In this document: piece after piece, positions 37,920 to 45,267 of the stretch
Position numbering within the stretch: position 1 is the stretch's first letter
How the letters are laid out: the number at the start of each line of letters is the position of its first letter
DNA from: JBBTIS01 sp038059855
Lineage (GTDB): Bacteria > Elusimicrobiota > Elusimicrobia > JACQPE01
Assembly (NCBI GenBank): GCA_964357255.1
Contig: CAYHKQ010000005.1
Coordinates: 1-45,267, forward strand
Reading direction: 5' to 3'
Length of the DNA: 45,267 bases
Notes under the pieces: generated by a model
Seen by the model: only the letters and a program-made list of their open reading frames with translations
What the model was told of the DNA's origin: nothing
Databases searched by the model: none
Made by a program: the position numbers and the translations under genes

Positions 37920-39296
37920 TTGAACCTTTTGACCCCGCATTTTTCTGAAGCCATTTTGGAAAAGGCGGCAGCCCTTTCCCAGCGGCCGAGCCATTATGCG
38001 GGCTGGGAGATCGGTTCTACCGCGCCGGCTACTCCGGCCGTCGGGAATACGCCCGCGCCCTTACGCCTTGCGCTAATTTGGAGTCAGCCTTATGAGCGGG
38101 CTATGAACGACCCCTTGCTATTGGGTGTTTACTCCGGGCTCAGCCGGGAAGGCGTTTTTGTTGAAAGAATTTTTCCAGCCGCAGGTGATTTTATCGCGGC
38201 CGTTGAATCCTTGACAGGACGCAAGCCCTGGTTTTCCCTGGAGAGCAAGTTGCCGCTGGATGCGTTTGACGCTTATGTGATGGACGCGGTTGCGGATAGC
38301 TCGCCGCAGGGGCAGGAGGTCCGCCGTATGGCCGTCGCTCGGGAACGGCCGATTTTTGCCTGTTCCGCGCAAGACGGCGTTGACGCGGCCGGCGCCGCCC
38401 TAAGAGTTGTGGCGTGGGCGAAGGGGGCGCTCGGCGGTGATTTAAACCGCCGCCCATTCGGTTTAACGGGGCCTGCGCCATCGGGACCCCTGCCGTTGAT
38501 GGCTTATCGCTCCAGCGAAGACCAGAGGTTTTTAGCCGGAATTTTTAGCTCGCGAACTGATCGCGGATTTTCTTTTTCTTCGTCGCGACTTGGCGCTTAC
38601 AGGGTGCGGGTTTCCCGAGGGGGATGGTCCCGTTTCGTGTCGCATCTCGAGCAGATACAAATCTTTAAGAGCGCGGTTTTGTTGGCCGGCTTGCCGGCCG
38701 CATTTGGCGGTGAGCGCAAGCCCAGGCTTAAAATGAGCTTCGGCACGGCCGTGAGCGTGGGATGGTGTTCCAAGGCTGAATTTTTCGATTTGATTTTGAA
38801 CGGGTTTATGGAGATTGAAGAAATTCGGGCCCGTCTGGCCGGGGTGATGCCGGCTGGATACGAGGTGGGAGATATCCGCCGTATCCCTCTTCATTTTCCC
38901 AGTCTCGAGGACAGCGCCAATGTGGCCGAATACTGGCTTGAAGCCGCCGATGGCGCGCCGGCCATTGACTGGGAACAGTTTCAGGCGTGGTTTAAGAAGC
39001 TCTCGGCGGGCGAGATTTCAGCCGTCGTGCGAAAAGAAAAGTCCGGCCAGAAGGTGGACATGGTTAATCTGGCCGAAATTGTCAGGCGCTTGACGATTAC
39101 CGCCAAATCTCAAACCGGGGCGCCCTTCTGGGGCGTGCGTTTGGAGCTTCGATTTGCGCCTCATAAAAATCTCAAGCCGGAAAAAGTTTTAGAGGCCGGG
39201 CTTGGCTTGACCCCCGAGGCGGCTAAGACGGACATTAGAATCAGCCGCGTGGCCCTGGGGCTCGAGACCCCGAGCGGCAAGGTTCGTTATTTATGA
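37920..39296 (+). CDS. TIGR03936/DUF2344 protein with a core-less radical-SAM N-terminal remnant
   Basis: The C-terminal half (about residues 227-430: YRVRVSRGGWSRFVSHLEQIQIFKSAVLLAGLP...) matches the radical-SAM-associated DUF2344 family, normally next to rng. The N-terminal 170 residues (HYAGWEIG..., REGVFVERIFPAAGDF, WFSLESKLPL) resemble the cobalamin-binding-like N-terminal domain of the B12-binding radical SAM family TIGR03960. The radical SAM core is missing: no CxxxCxxC occurs anywhere. The likely start is TTG 37920. Its first residues, LNLLTPHF, are encoded by the box A tail sequence found in r-protein spacers. Function unknown; tRNA or ribosome modification has been the usual suggestion from context. 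Confidence 0.8.
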   Translation: MNLLTPHFSEAILEKAAALSQRPSHYAGWEIGSTAPATPAVGNTPAPLRLALIWSQPYERAMNDPLLLGVYSGLSREGVFVERIFPAAGDFIAAVESLTGRKPWFSLESKLPLDAFDAYVMDAVADSSPQGQEVRRMAVARERPIFACSAQDGVDAAGAALRVVAWAKGALGGDLNRRPFGLTGPAPSGPLPLMAYRSSEDQRFLAGIFSSRTDRGFSFSSSRLGAYRVRVSRGGWSRFVSHLEQIQIFKSAVLLAGLPAAFGGERKPRLKMSFGTAVSVGWCSKAEFFDLILNGFMEIEEIRARLAGVMPAGYEVGDIRRIPLHFPSLEDSANVAEYWLEAADGAPAIDWEQFQAWFKKLSAGEISAVVRKEKSGQKVDMVNLAEIVRRLTITAKSQTGAPFWGVRLELRFAPHKNLKPEKVLEAGLGLTPEAAKTDIRISRVALGLETPSGKVRYL

Positions 39297-39349
39297 GCCC
39301 GATTTTTTTTATCGTTTCACGGAATTTTTTGGAGGTTTGTTATGCCTAA
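39293..39349 (+). other. Bridge micro-ORF before rng
   Basis: MSPIFFIVSRNFLEVCYA-stop starts in ATGA over the DUF2344 gene stop and ends 8 nt inside rng. The sequence is not in a repeat family. rng also has its own GGAGG, 8 nt from ATG. Confidence 0.3.
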
Positions 39350-40784
39350 AATTGAAATAATCGCTAACTGCGAGCCCGAGGAGATTCGGATTGCGTTGAT
39401 TGAGGATGGGAGGCTGGCAGAATTTTTTTGGGAACGCCATTCGGTTTCGACGCAATTTTTAGTCGGCAACGTTTACTCCGGCGTGGTCGCCAATGTGTTG
39501 CCTGGAATGGATGCCGCCTTTATTAATATCGGTTTTGAGAAAAACGCCTATCTTTATGTCACCGACATTTTGCATCAGGATCACGGCAAAAAAATTGACC
39601 AGATTTTAAAGAAAGACCAAAGGGTCATGGTGCAGGTCATCAAGGATACTATTGGCAACAAGGGCATGAAAATTACGATGAATATCGGCCTGCCGGGCCG
39701 TTATGTGATTTTGACGCCGACTCAGCGCCAAGTTCACGTGTCCAAGTTTTTGGAGGACGATCAAGAAAGGAGCCGCCTTACTGAAATGGTCGGCTCGATT
39801 TTGTCCAATTCCATGGGGGCGATTGTGCGCACCGAGGCTGAGGGCGTTTCGGCCGATGATTTGCGTGGCGAGATTCATTACCTTGTTCGCAAGTGGGAGG
39901 GCGTCAACAAAAAATTTGAGCATGTCAACGGTCCGCGTCTACTGCACCGAGAGCCCCCGCTACCGCTTCAAGTGGCCCGGGATATTCTATCCGACGATGT
40001 CAGCGTCTACTTGGTGGATTCGGTTGAGGTTTACCGGGAGCTGGGCGATTTTATCGCCGAGGTGGCTCCTCATTTGAAGAATCGGATCGCGCTTTACGAT
40101 AAACCTGCCCCTATTTTTACCGCTTTCGGGGTTGAAGCGGAACTGTCCAAAATGCGCCGCACCCATATTCCCTTGAAATCCGGGGGCGTGATTATTGTTC
40201 AGGAATCCGAGTCCATCACGATGATTGATGTCAATACGGCGCGATTTGTCGGCGCCACCACTCAAGAGGAAACGGTGACTTTGACTAATATCGAGGCGGC
40301 GCAGGAGGTGGCGCGGCAATTAAGAATTCGCAATATTGGCGGAATTATTGTGGTGGATTTTATTGATATGCGCCGCCAGGAGAGTCGGAAAAAAGTTTTG
40401 GACGCCTTTGGTGACGCCCTGCGCCATGATCGCGCCAAGGTTAAAATTCATCCGATCACCAAGCTTGGCTTGGTTGAGATGACGCGAGAGAGAAAGAGGG
40501 AATCGAATCTGGTTTTTTTGACCGAATCCTGCGAGGCGTGCCAGGGCTCCGGGCGGGTGCTTTCCAAGGAGACTTTGTTTCTGAAGGTGATCCGGGAGTT
40601 TAATAATTTACTTAAAGGCCGCGCGGTCAGCGCGGCCCGCGTACATCTTGCCCCGGGTCCTGCCCGTTATTTGAGGGAGCATTTGGAGCGTTTTGAAGCC
40701 GCGATCCGAGGGCGCCCCGGCCAGCTGACGATTCAGGAAGAAGCTAATTTGCTTTGGGAAGAATATAAGATTATCTTGGAATGA
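39342..40784 (+). CDS. rng: Ribonuclease G/E family endoribonuclease
   Basis: This RNase processes rRNA and decays mRNA by cutting AU-rich single strands. The 480 residues have an S1 domain (about 35-120, FLVGNVYSGVVANVLPGMDAAFINIG), the 5'-sensor region, and DNase I-like catalytic motifs ITMIDVNTA and IGGIIVVDFIDM with the two metal-binding Asp. The zinc-link CEACQGSG is near 408. It lacks the long RNase E C-terminal scaffold, hence RNase G-like. The AU-rich box C hairpins between upstream genes would be plausible targets. Its stop overlaps the protease start (ATGA). Confidence 0.94.
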   Translation: MPKIEIIANCEPEEIRIALIEDGRLAEFFWERHSVSTQFLVGNVYSGVVANVLPGMDAAFINIGFEKNAYLYVTDILHQDHGKKIDQILKKDQRVMVQVIKDTIGNKGMKITMNIGLPGRYVILTPTQRQVHVSKFLEDDQERSRLTEMVGSILSNSMGAIVRTEAEGVSADDLRGEIHYLVRKWEGVNKKFEHVNGPRLLHREPPLPLQVARDILSDDVSVYLVDSVEVYRELGDFIAEVAPHLKNRIALYDKPAPIFTAFGVEAELSKMRRTHIPLKSGGVIIVQESESITMIDVNTARFVGATTQEETVTLTNIEAAQEVARQLRIRNIGGIIVVDFIDMRRQESRKKVLDAFGDALRHDRAKVKIHPITKLGLVEMTRERKRESNLVFLTESCEACQGSGRVLSKETLFLKVIREFNNLLKGRAVSAARVHLAPGPARYLREHLERFEAAIRGRPGQLTIQEEANLLWEEYKIILE

Positions 40785-42406
40785 ATAGCGGGAGGCGGGA
40801 GGCGGGAGGCGGGAGGCGAAAGACCGCCGCCGTATTTTTTTTCTTTTTTACGCTTCACGTCTCGCTTTTTATGCCTCGCTTTCTCTGGGCGGACTACGTT
40901 CCCGGGGAAGTTTTAATCAAATGGAAGGTCCACCCTTCTTCTGATTCCTGGCAAGTTCCGGGGACGGCCTTCGTGTTGAACAGGCATTGTTCTCTCGGCA
41001 ACGTGGAGTGGGATCATTGGAGATTGCCCGAGGGACACGCGGTGGAGGAGATGTTGGGTCTGTTAAAATTGAGTCCCGAAGTAGCGGACGCGTCGGCAAA
41101 CGAAATTCGTTATCCCATGGGCCGTCTTCCCAACGACCCATTGTTGATCAGCCAATGGCATTTGGATCGTATTCAAGCGTTCGGTGGATGGGATTTTGAA
41201 ACGGGCTCATCGAACCCTACGACCATTGCGATTATTGACACCGGCGTGGACGCCACGAATATAGACTTGAGTTCGACTTCGAGCAAGATTTGGACCAATC
41301 CTGTAGACCTTTCCGACGGCGTTGACAATGACGGCAATGGCAAAATTGACGATATTCAAGGGTGGGATTTTCCTGACAATGACCCGGTCCCCTCGGATTG
41401 TTTGGGACATGGAACCCTGGTCGCTTCAGTAGCGGCGGCCAGGACCGATAACGGCGCCGGCGTGGCCGGCGTGAGCTGGGAGTCGAAAATTTTGCCTCTT
41501 AAAATTTTTTCCAACGCGGATTGCGGTTCAGCGAACAGCGCCGATATCGTGGCCGCCATCGGATACGCTGTTTGGCTTTCGACGAGATACCCTTCCTATA
41601 CCGGGCGGATGGTTATTAATATGTCATTGGGTTGCCCTGCGTCCAATGCCTGCGCTTCCGCTTGTGCCGAGGAAGCGGCGGAAAAAGACGCTATTAAAAA
41701 AGCGTTAGATAACGGCGTTCTGGTCATTGCGGCCAAGGGCAATTGCGGCAATTCCGTACCCGTAATTCCTTCTGATTATTCGGGCGTCATCGGGGTGGGC
41801 GCTATGAACAACAAGGACGCTTTGGCCGCGTTTTCCAGTTATGGCTTCGGCGTAGATCTGATGGCTCCGGGCACGGATATTTTGGGGGCGGCCAAGGGCG
41901 GCGGTTTTGGCAATTCCAGCGATGACGGAACCTCATTCGCCGCTCCTCAGGCGGCAGGGGCCGCGGCTTTGGTGTGGGCCATTTTGCCTACGGCTACGAC
42001 GGGTCAGGTTCAAGACATTCTTTATCGGGGCGCTGATGATTTTGGAGATCCCGGTCGGGATGATTTCTTTGGTTACGGGCGTATTAATCTCGTCAAGACG
42101 CTCAGGCTTGCGCGCTATGGGACATTGTCGGATTTTGACGCAAGCATTCGGTCTATTGCTTTTCCCACTCTGTTTCGTCCGGACGGCTCATCGAGAGTCA
42201 CTTTTAGCATTCCCGACAGCCTGATGGGATCGAGCCCGCGTCTTCAAATTTATGATTTGTCCGGCGCTATGATTCGCGAGATGGAGGGCGCCAGCTGGGA
42301 CGGCAAAAATGACGCCGGCCGGGAGGTGGCGAGCGGCGTTTATCTTTTCGATATGAAAACCGAGCGCGGCCGCGCTCATGGCCGACTGATTGTGGACGCG
42401 CAGTAG
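40781..42406 (+). CDS. Secreted subtilisin-like (S8) serine protease
   Basis: The 541-residue preproprotein has a basic N terminus, a hydrophobic signal segment (about 15-36, TAAVFFFFFTLHVSLFMPRFLWA) and a propeptide with VPGEVLIKWK. The catalytic triad is Asp153 (AIIDTGVD), His210 (LGHGTLVAS) and Ser385 (GTSFAAPQAAG), with oxyanion Asn321 (AAKGNCG). About the last 80 residues form a FlgD-like module (IYDLSGAMIREMEGASWDG, GREVASGVYLFDM), common on exported proteins. Codons 4-12 are a 4 x 7-bp repeat of GGGAGGC. An alternative start is ATG 40870. It overlaps the rng stop. Confidence 0.93.
   Translation: MNSGRREAGGGRRKTAAVFFFFFTLHVSLFMPRFLWADYVPGEVLIKWKVHPSSDSWQVPGTAFVLNRHCSLGNVEWDHWRLPEGHAVEEMLGLLKLSPEVADASANEIRYPMGRLPNDPLLISQWHLDRIQAFGGWDFETGSSNPTTIAIIDTGVDATNIDLSSTSSKIWTNPVDLSDGVDNDGNGKIDDIQGWDFPDNDPVPSDCLGHGTLVASVAAARTDNGAGVAGVSWESKILPLKIFSNADCGSANSADIVAAIGYAVWLSTRYPSYTGRMVINMSLGCPASNACASACAEEAAEKDAIKKALDNGVLVIAAKGNCGNSVPVIPSDYSGVIGVGAMNNKDALAAFSSYGFGVDLMAPGTDILGAAKGGGFGNSSDDGTSFAAPQAAGAAALVWAILPTATTGQVQDILYRGADDFGDPGRDDFFGYGRINLVKTLRLARYGTLSDFDASIRSIAFPTLFRPDGSSRVTFSIPDSLMGSSPRLQIYDLSGAMIREMEGASWDGKNDAGREVASGVYLFDMKTERGRAHGRLIVDAQ
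40790..40817 (+). repeat. Heptanucleotide tandem repeat GGGAGGC x 4
   Basis: Four perfect copies lie directly after codon 3 of the protease gene. The unit is not a multiple of three, so gain or loss of one copy would shift the frame between the start codon and the signal peptide. Each unit also contains GGAGG. Confidence 0.85.
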
Positions 42407-42414
42407 TTTTTTTC

Positions 42415-43227
42415 ATGCGGCTTGATTTTCATCTTCATACGGATTGGTCGGACGGGACGTTGTCCGTTCGTGAGCTGGCGGCTTCACTTAAAAATGCGAA
42501 TCTGGAAGTGGCCGCTATTACGGATCATGATACGATGCGATCGCACGTGGAGCCATCGTGGCAAGCCGCGATCGCCCTTAAGATTCTCGCGGGCGTCGAG
42601 ATTAATACCAACGAGGCGATGGAAACCTTGCATATTCTCGGTTATGGCCCCTCATTGACGGCGTCGCCGGATTTTCAACAAAAACTTTTAGGTTTTCGCC
42701 AAGCGCGCCGCCGCCGTGCCCAAGCCATGGTGGATAAATTGACGGCCCTTGGTATTGGCATTTCGATGAGCGACGTCGAGGCGCATGCTAGGGAATCCAT
42801 CGGGCGGCCTCATGTGGCTGACGCGCTCGGGGCCCTGGGCGTGGTGCAGTCACGGAGCGAAGCCTTCCATCGTTTTTTGTTAAAGGGCAAGCCGGCCTAT
42901 ACGGCGCCTCTTGGCCCTGATCCGGAATTGGCCATACGCTCTATCGTCGAGGCCGGCGGAGTCGCGGTCCTGGCGCATCCTGGAATTGCCAGGATTGATG
43001 AGAAAAAGCTATCTTCACTCGTGGCGCTGGGATTGCTCGGCATCGAGTCGTATCATCCAATGCATAACAATCAGCAAATTCGGGATTATCTTTCTTGGGC
43101 TCGCAAGTTTGGACTTTTTATTACCTGCGGCTCGGATTATCACGGCCCTGCCACGGGACGCGAAGATCTGACGAGCTATGATTTTGAAGAACGCGATTTT
43201 CGTAAATTCCTAGAGGCGGCGTCATGA
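42415..43227 (+). CDS. PHP-domain metal-dependent phosphoesterase
   Basis: The 270 residues begin MRLDFHLHTDWSDGTLSVRELA, the first PHP motif (HxH, D). ITDHDT, the Glu in ILAGVEINT, VAVLAHPG and TCGSDYHG follow. This order is that of the YciV/RNase AM-like subfamily, which removes phosphate from nucleoside 3',5'-bisphosphates or degrades short RNAs 5'-3'. The specific substrate cannot be read from sequence alone. It starts 8 nt after the protease stop without a clear Shine-Dalgarno. Confidence 0.9.
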   Translation: MRLDFHLHTDWSDGTLSVRELAASLKNANLEVAAITDHDTMRSHVEPSWQAAIALKILAGVEINTNEAMETLHILGYGPSLTASPDFQQKLLGFRQARRRRAQAMVDKLTALGIGISMSDVEAHARESIGRPHVADALGALGVVQSRSEAFHRFLLKGKPAYTAPLGPDPELAIRSIVEAGGVAVLAHPGIARIDEKKLSSLVALGLLGIESYHPMHNNQQIRDYLSWARKFGLFITCGSDYHGPATGREDLTSYDFEERDFRKFLEAAS

Positions 43228-43280
43228 AGAAGAAAAGTTCAAAAGGCCCCGTATTTTTTTATGGCGTTTTCATTTTTTAA
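43224..43280 (+). other. Box A-like bridge micro-ORF, PHP-GDPD
   Basis: MKKKSSKGPVFFYGVFIF-stop starts in ATGA over the phosphoesterase stop and ends 20 nt inside the next gene. AAAAGTTCAAAAGG is a reduced box A. This is the last copy in the window. Confidence 0.35.
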
Positions 43281-44043
43281 GACCGACCAGAAGCCCTTCT
43301 TGATCGCGCATCGCGGAGCCTCCGGCTACGCCCCGGAAAATACACTGGCCGCTTTCAAGCTGGCCCTTGATATGGGGGCGCGGTTTATCGAATTGGATGT
43401 TCATCAGACCAAGGATGGTCAAGTGGTGGTGATTCACGACGATAATCTCAAGCGCTTTGGCGGCGTGAACAAGAAAATTAATAATCTGACTCTTGAGGAG
43501 ATTTCCAAAGTTTCGGTCAAGGAGCCTTTTGACCGCGGGTATCCCAGGGAGCGCGTGCCGACCTTGGATCAAGTTCTGACCCTGGTCGCGCGCCGGGCCG
43601 TGGTCAATGTCGAGATCAAGGCTTCCTCCGAGGCCTACCCCGCTATTGAGGAAAAGGTCCTCAGTCTTTTAGAGAGGAAGGGTTATAACGGCATGTCGTA
43701 TATTTCGAGCTTTGATTTTAAGTGCTTGGTCCAAGTCAGGGCGCTGTGCGCCGAGATGTATTTGGGCTATCTGCTGGGGTTAACCAGTCTCAAGACCGCG
43801 ATGAAGCAAATGCGCGATATTCGTTGCGACGCTTTGGTCGTGTCCGCCGCTCAGGCCAGCCGCAGTCTTATCCAGCGAGCCCATCAGCGGGGGTTTCATG
43901 TTTTGGTTTATACGGTTAACGCGCGCGCGACCTGGGATGGGCTTGCGGCGCGGCGGGTGGACGCGATTTTTACCGATTACCCGGATCTCTTGGGGATGCC
44001 TGAGTACGAAGAACCAACGCTGGGCTTGACGAACGGCGAATGA
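43261..44043 (+). CDS. Glycerophosphodiester phosphodiesterase
   Basis: This GDPD-family enzyme hydrolyses glycerophosphodiesters to glycerol-3-phosphate and an alcohol. AHRGASGYAPENTLAAF (catalytic His17, Arg18), GARFIELDVHQTKDGQVVVIHDD (metal Glu/Asp, His59) and VNVEIK are present. The 260 residues make the usual cytosolic TIM-barrel length. There is no signal peptide. No Shine-Dalgarno is seen; the start is inside the end of a bridge frame. It overlaps trxB by ATGA. Confidence 0.93.
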   Translation: MAFSFFKTDQKPFLIAHRGASGYAPENTLAAFKLALDMGARFIELDVHQTKDGQVVVIHDDNLKRFGGVNKKINNLTLEEISKVSVKEPFDRGYPRERVPTLDQVLTLVARRAVVNVEIKASSEAYPAIEEKVLSLLERKGYNGMSYISSFDFKCLVQVRALCAEMYLGYLLGLTSLKTAMKQMRDIRCDALVVSAAQASRSLIQRAHQRGFHVLVYTVNARATWDGLAARRVDAIFTDYPDLLGMPEYEEPTLGLTNGE

Positions 44044-45005
44044 GAAATATGGAACATTGTCTTATTATCGGTAGCGGCGCCGCTGGCCTGACCGCGGGCA
44101 TTTACGCGGCGCGCGCCAATCTTGAACCTCTGATTGTCGGGGGCCTTCTGCCAGGCGGGCAATTGATGCTGACCTCCGATGTGGAAAATTTTCCCGGCCA
44201 TGAACAACCGATTGCCGGCATGGATTTAATGGAAATTACGAGAAAGCAGTGCGCGCGTTTGGGGGCGCGCTTCGTCAACGACCAAGTGGAACGTTGCGAT
44301 TTTGGATCTTTTCCCAGACGTCTGCGGCTTTCGGACGGCAAAGAAATTCAAGCGAAGTCTGTGATCGTGGCCACTGGCGCTAACGCCAAATGGCTTGGCA
44401 TGCCCTCGGAAACCCGTCTTAGGGGCAAGGGGGTATCCGCCTGCGCGGTTTGCGACGGATTTTTTTTCAAAGGAAAGGAGTTGGTCGTGGTGGGTGGCGG
44501 GGATACGGCGATCGAGGAAGCCACGTTTTTGACCAACTTTGCCTCAAGGGTTAGCGTTGTCCATCGCCGCGATAGGCTTCGGGCTGGTCCCGCTATGGAA
44601 AGCAAGGCTAAAGCTAATCTAAAAATCAATTTTATTTGGGATTCGGCGGTGGAAGAAGTTCTCGGCGAAGATGCGGTGAGCGGCGTGCGATTGAAAAATC
44701 TTAAAACCGGAGCCTCCCGCGATTTTTCCTGCCAAGGGCTTTTCATTGCCATCGGGCATGAGCCGTCCACCAAGGTATTTGCCAGCCAGTTGCCTATGGA
44801 CGAACAAGGCTACATACGCGTTGAGCCAAATAGCTGGGTTAAAACGAGCGTGCCCGGGGTTTTTGCCGCGGGCGATTGCGTGGACCGGCACTATCGCCAA
44901 GCCGTGACCGCCGCGGCCTTCGGTTGCATGGCCGCCATGGAAGCCCATCGGTGGCTCGAAGAAAGAGGCGCGGATGTGGTCAAACCCAATCCCCGTCCTC
45001 CTTAA
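44040..45005 (+). CDS. trxB: Thioredoxin reductase
   Basis: This FAD/NADPH enzyme reduces thioredoxin. It has the FAD motif IIGSGAAGLTAG (9-20), redox CAVC at 135-138 (the more usual form is CATC), the NADPH fold VVVGGGDTAIEEATFL with HRRDRLRA, and the C-terminal FAD motif GVFAAGDCVDRHYRQAVTAAAFGCMAA. The 321 residues are of family length, with a short Pro-rich tail. ATG 44040 overlaps the preceding stop; ATG 44049 is an alternative. Last complete gene of the run. Confidence 0.95.
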   Translation: MRNMEHCLIIGSGAAGLTAGIYAARANLEPLIVGGLLPGGQLMLTSDVENFPGHEQPIAGMDLMEITRKQCARLGARFVNDQVERCDFGSFPRRLRLSDGKEIQAKSVIVATGANAKWLGMPSETRLRGKGVSACAVCDGFFFKGKELVVVGGGDTAIEEATFLTNFASRVSVVHRRDRLRAGPAMESKAKANLKINFIWDSAVEEVLGEDAVSGVRLKNLKTGASRDFSCQGLFIAIGHEPSTKVFASQLPMDEQGYIRVEPNSWVKTSVPGVFAAGDCVDRHYRQAVTAAAFGCMAAMEAHRWLEERGADVVKPNPRPP

Positions 45006-45102
45006 AAGACGATACCGAACGTAAATCGTTTCGTAATAAAAATGCTGGGCGGTTGTTTTTCTGGCCTCGTGTTAGCGTGATACGATTGTCCACAAGGGGG
45101 AG

Positions 45103-45237
45103 ATGACGTTCATTGGCTTTAAATTTGATTTTCCAAGGAGAAACTATTTTCGATTGCTCGAACTGTGGGTTTCGCCCTTGACAGGGGGGGGGGGGGCAAA
45201 AATCCTATATTCCAAAACGCCCTTAAATTTATTTTGA
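45103..45237 (+). CDS. Short uncertain ORF containing a G13 tract
   Basis: An ATG behind AAGGGGGAG opens 44 codons, beginning MTFIGFKFDFPRRNYF and ending SKTPLNLF. Four glycines come from the poly-G run. With one more G, or two fewer, the frame stays open to the window end; with one fewer it closes early. No homologue is recognised, and the region may instead be a promoter leader. Confidence 0.22.
   Translation: MTFIGFKFDFPRRNYFRLLELWVSPLTGGGGAKILYSKTPLNLF
45178..45211 (+). promoter_or_regulatory. Promoter-like boxes separated by a G13 tract
   Basis: A perfect TTGACA (45178-45183) is followed directly by 13 G (45184-45196) and then TATATT (45206-45211). The present spacer is 22 nt, too long for good activity; eight G would give 17. 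Homopolymers in this position control phase-variable promoters in some pathogens, for example Neisseria porA. The surrounding 45006-45267 has no other clear signal. Confidence 0.4.
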
Positions 45238-45259
45238 TTGATTTGGGGGGAAAATTTTT

Positions 45260-45267
45260 ATGGGTAA
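45260..45267 (+). CDS. Start of a truncated gene at the window edge
   Basis: GGGGGG-AAAATTTTT-ATGGGTAA at the end of the window looks like a start codon behind a purine-rich site, 49 nt after the TATATT box. Only two codons and two bases are visible, so nothing can be said about the product. Confidence 0.3.

Noticed and set aside
45006..45060. Terminator after trxB (CGAACG-TAAAT-CGTTTCG)
   Set aside because: The stem is short with a bulge and is not followed by a T run.

Overview
The window is one 45-kb block with every recognisable gene on the + strand. It joins the 3' part of an rRNA operon (23S 3' end, 5S) to an almost complete merged transcription-translation gene set: an outer-membrane-like protein gene, rplJ-rplL-rpoB-rpoC, rpsL-rpsG-fusA-tuf, the S10/spc/alpha ribosomal clusters (rpsJ to rplQ with secY, adk, map, infA, rpmJ, rpoA). 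The cell-shape genes mreB-mreC-mreD-mrdA-rodA follow, then a DUF2344-type protein, RNase G/E, a secreted S8 protease, a PHP phosphoesterase, a glycerophosphodiester phosphodiesterase and trxB. rpmD (L30) is absent from the spc cluster. rplK, rplA, nusG and secE are not in front of rplJ. A 10-N assembly gap interrupts rplW.

The organism is a Gram-negative, rod-type bacterium: it has a beta-barrel-like protein ending in Phe, the MreBCD/PBP2/RodA elongasome and zinc-binding forms of S14, S4, L36, L24 and Adk. Composition is close to balanced, slightly GC-rich. The gene order and the mre-rodA-DUF2344-rng string remind me of Elusimicrobiota or a neighbouring deep lineage. That is a guess from layout and I cannot verify it. 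The N gap suggests a draft or metagenome assembly.

The most unusual signal lies between the genes. Nearly every spacer from rpsL to the phosphodiesterase gene is spanned by a very small open frame. Its ATG/GTG overlaps or closely follows the upstream stop codon (ATGA, GTGA or TGATG). Its stop falls 0-4 nt before the next gene's start, or just inside it. About 28 such 'bridge' micro-ORFs are listed. Many belong to a few repeat families: box A (MKKGSKG...LNLLTLY-stop), box B (...PNRFF-stop, forming long hairpins), box C (MKIL...KIL), box D (GAGCGAAGCGAG at the Shine-Dalgarno position) and a VNKANG family. Copies often differ at synonymous positions. A TAA-TTTT-ATG junction without a Shine-Dalgarno sequence precedes fusA, rpsJ, rpsS, rpsC, rplX and adk. 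This looks like a translated-spacer system that carries ribosomes from one cistron to the next by termination-reinitiation. The alternative is a set of mobile intergenic repeats that happen to be open, and a box B copy in the untranslated 23S-5S spacer supports that reading.

Other points: a TTAA-flanked inverted-repeat element sits inside the rplO-secY spacer ORF; EF-Tu has an aberrant switch I; a 13-bp hairpin encloses the rpsC start codon; a radical-SAM-associated protein seems to have lost its radical SAM core; a heptanucleotide repeat lies in the protease signal-peptide region; and a G13 tract sits between promoter-like boxes at the right end.
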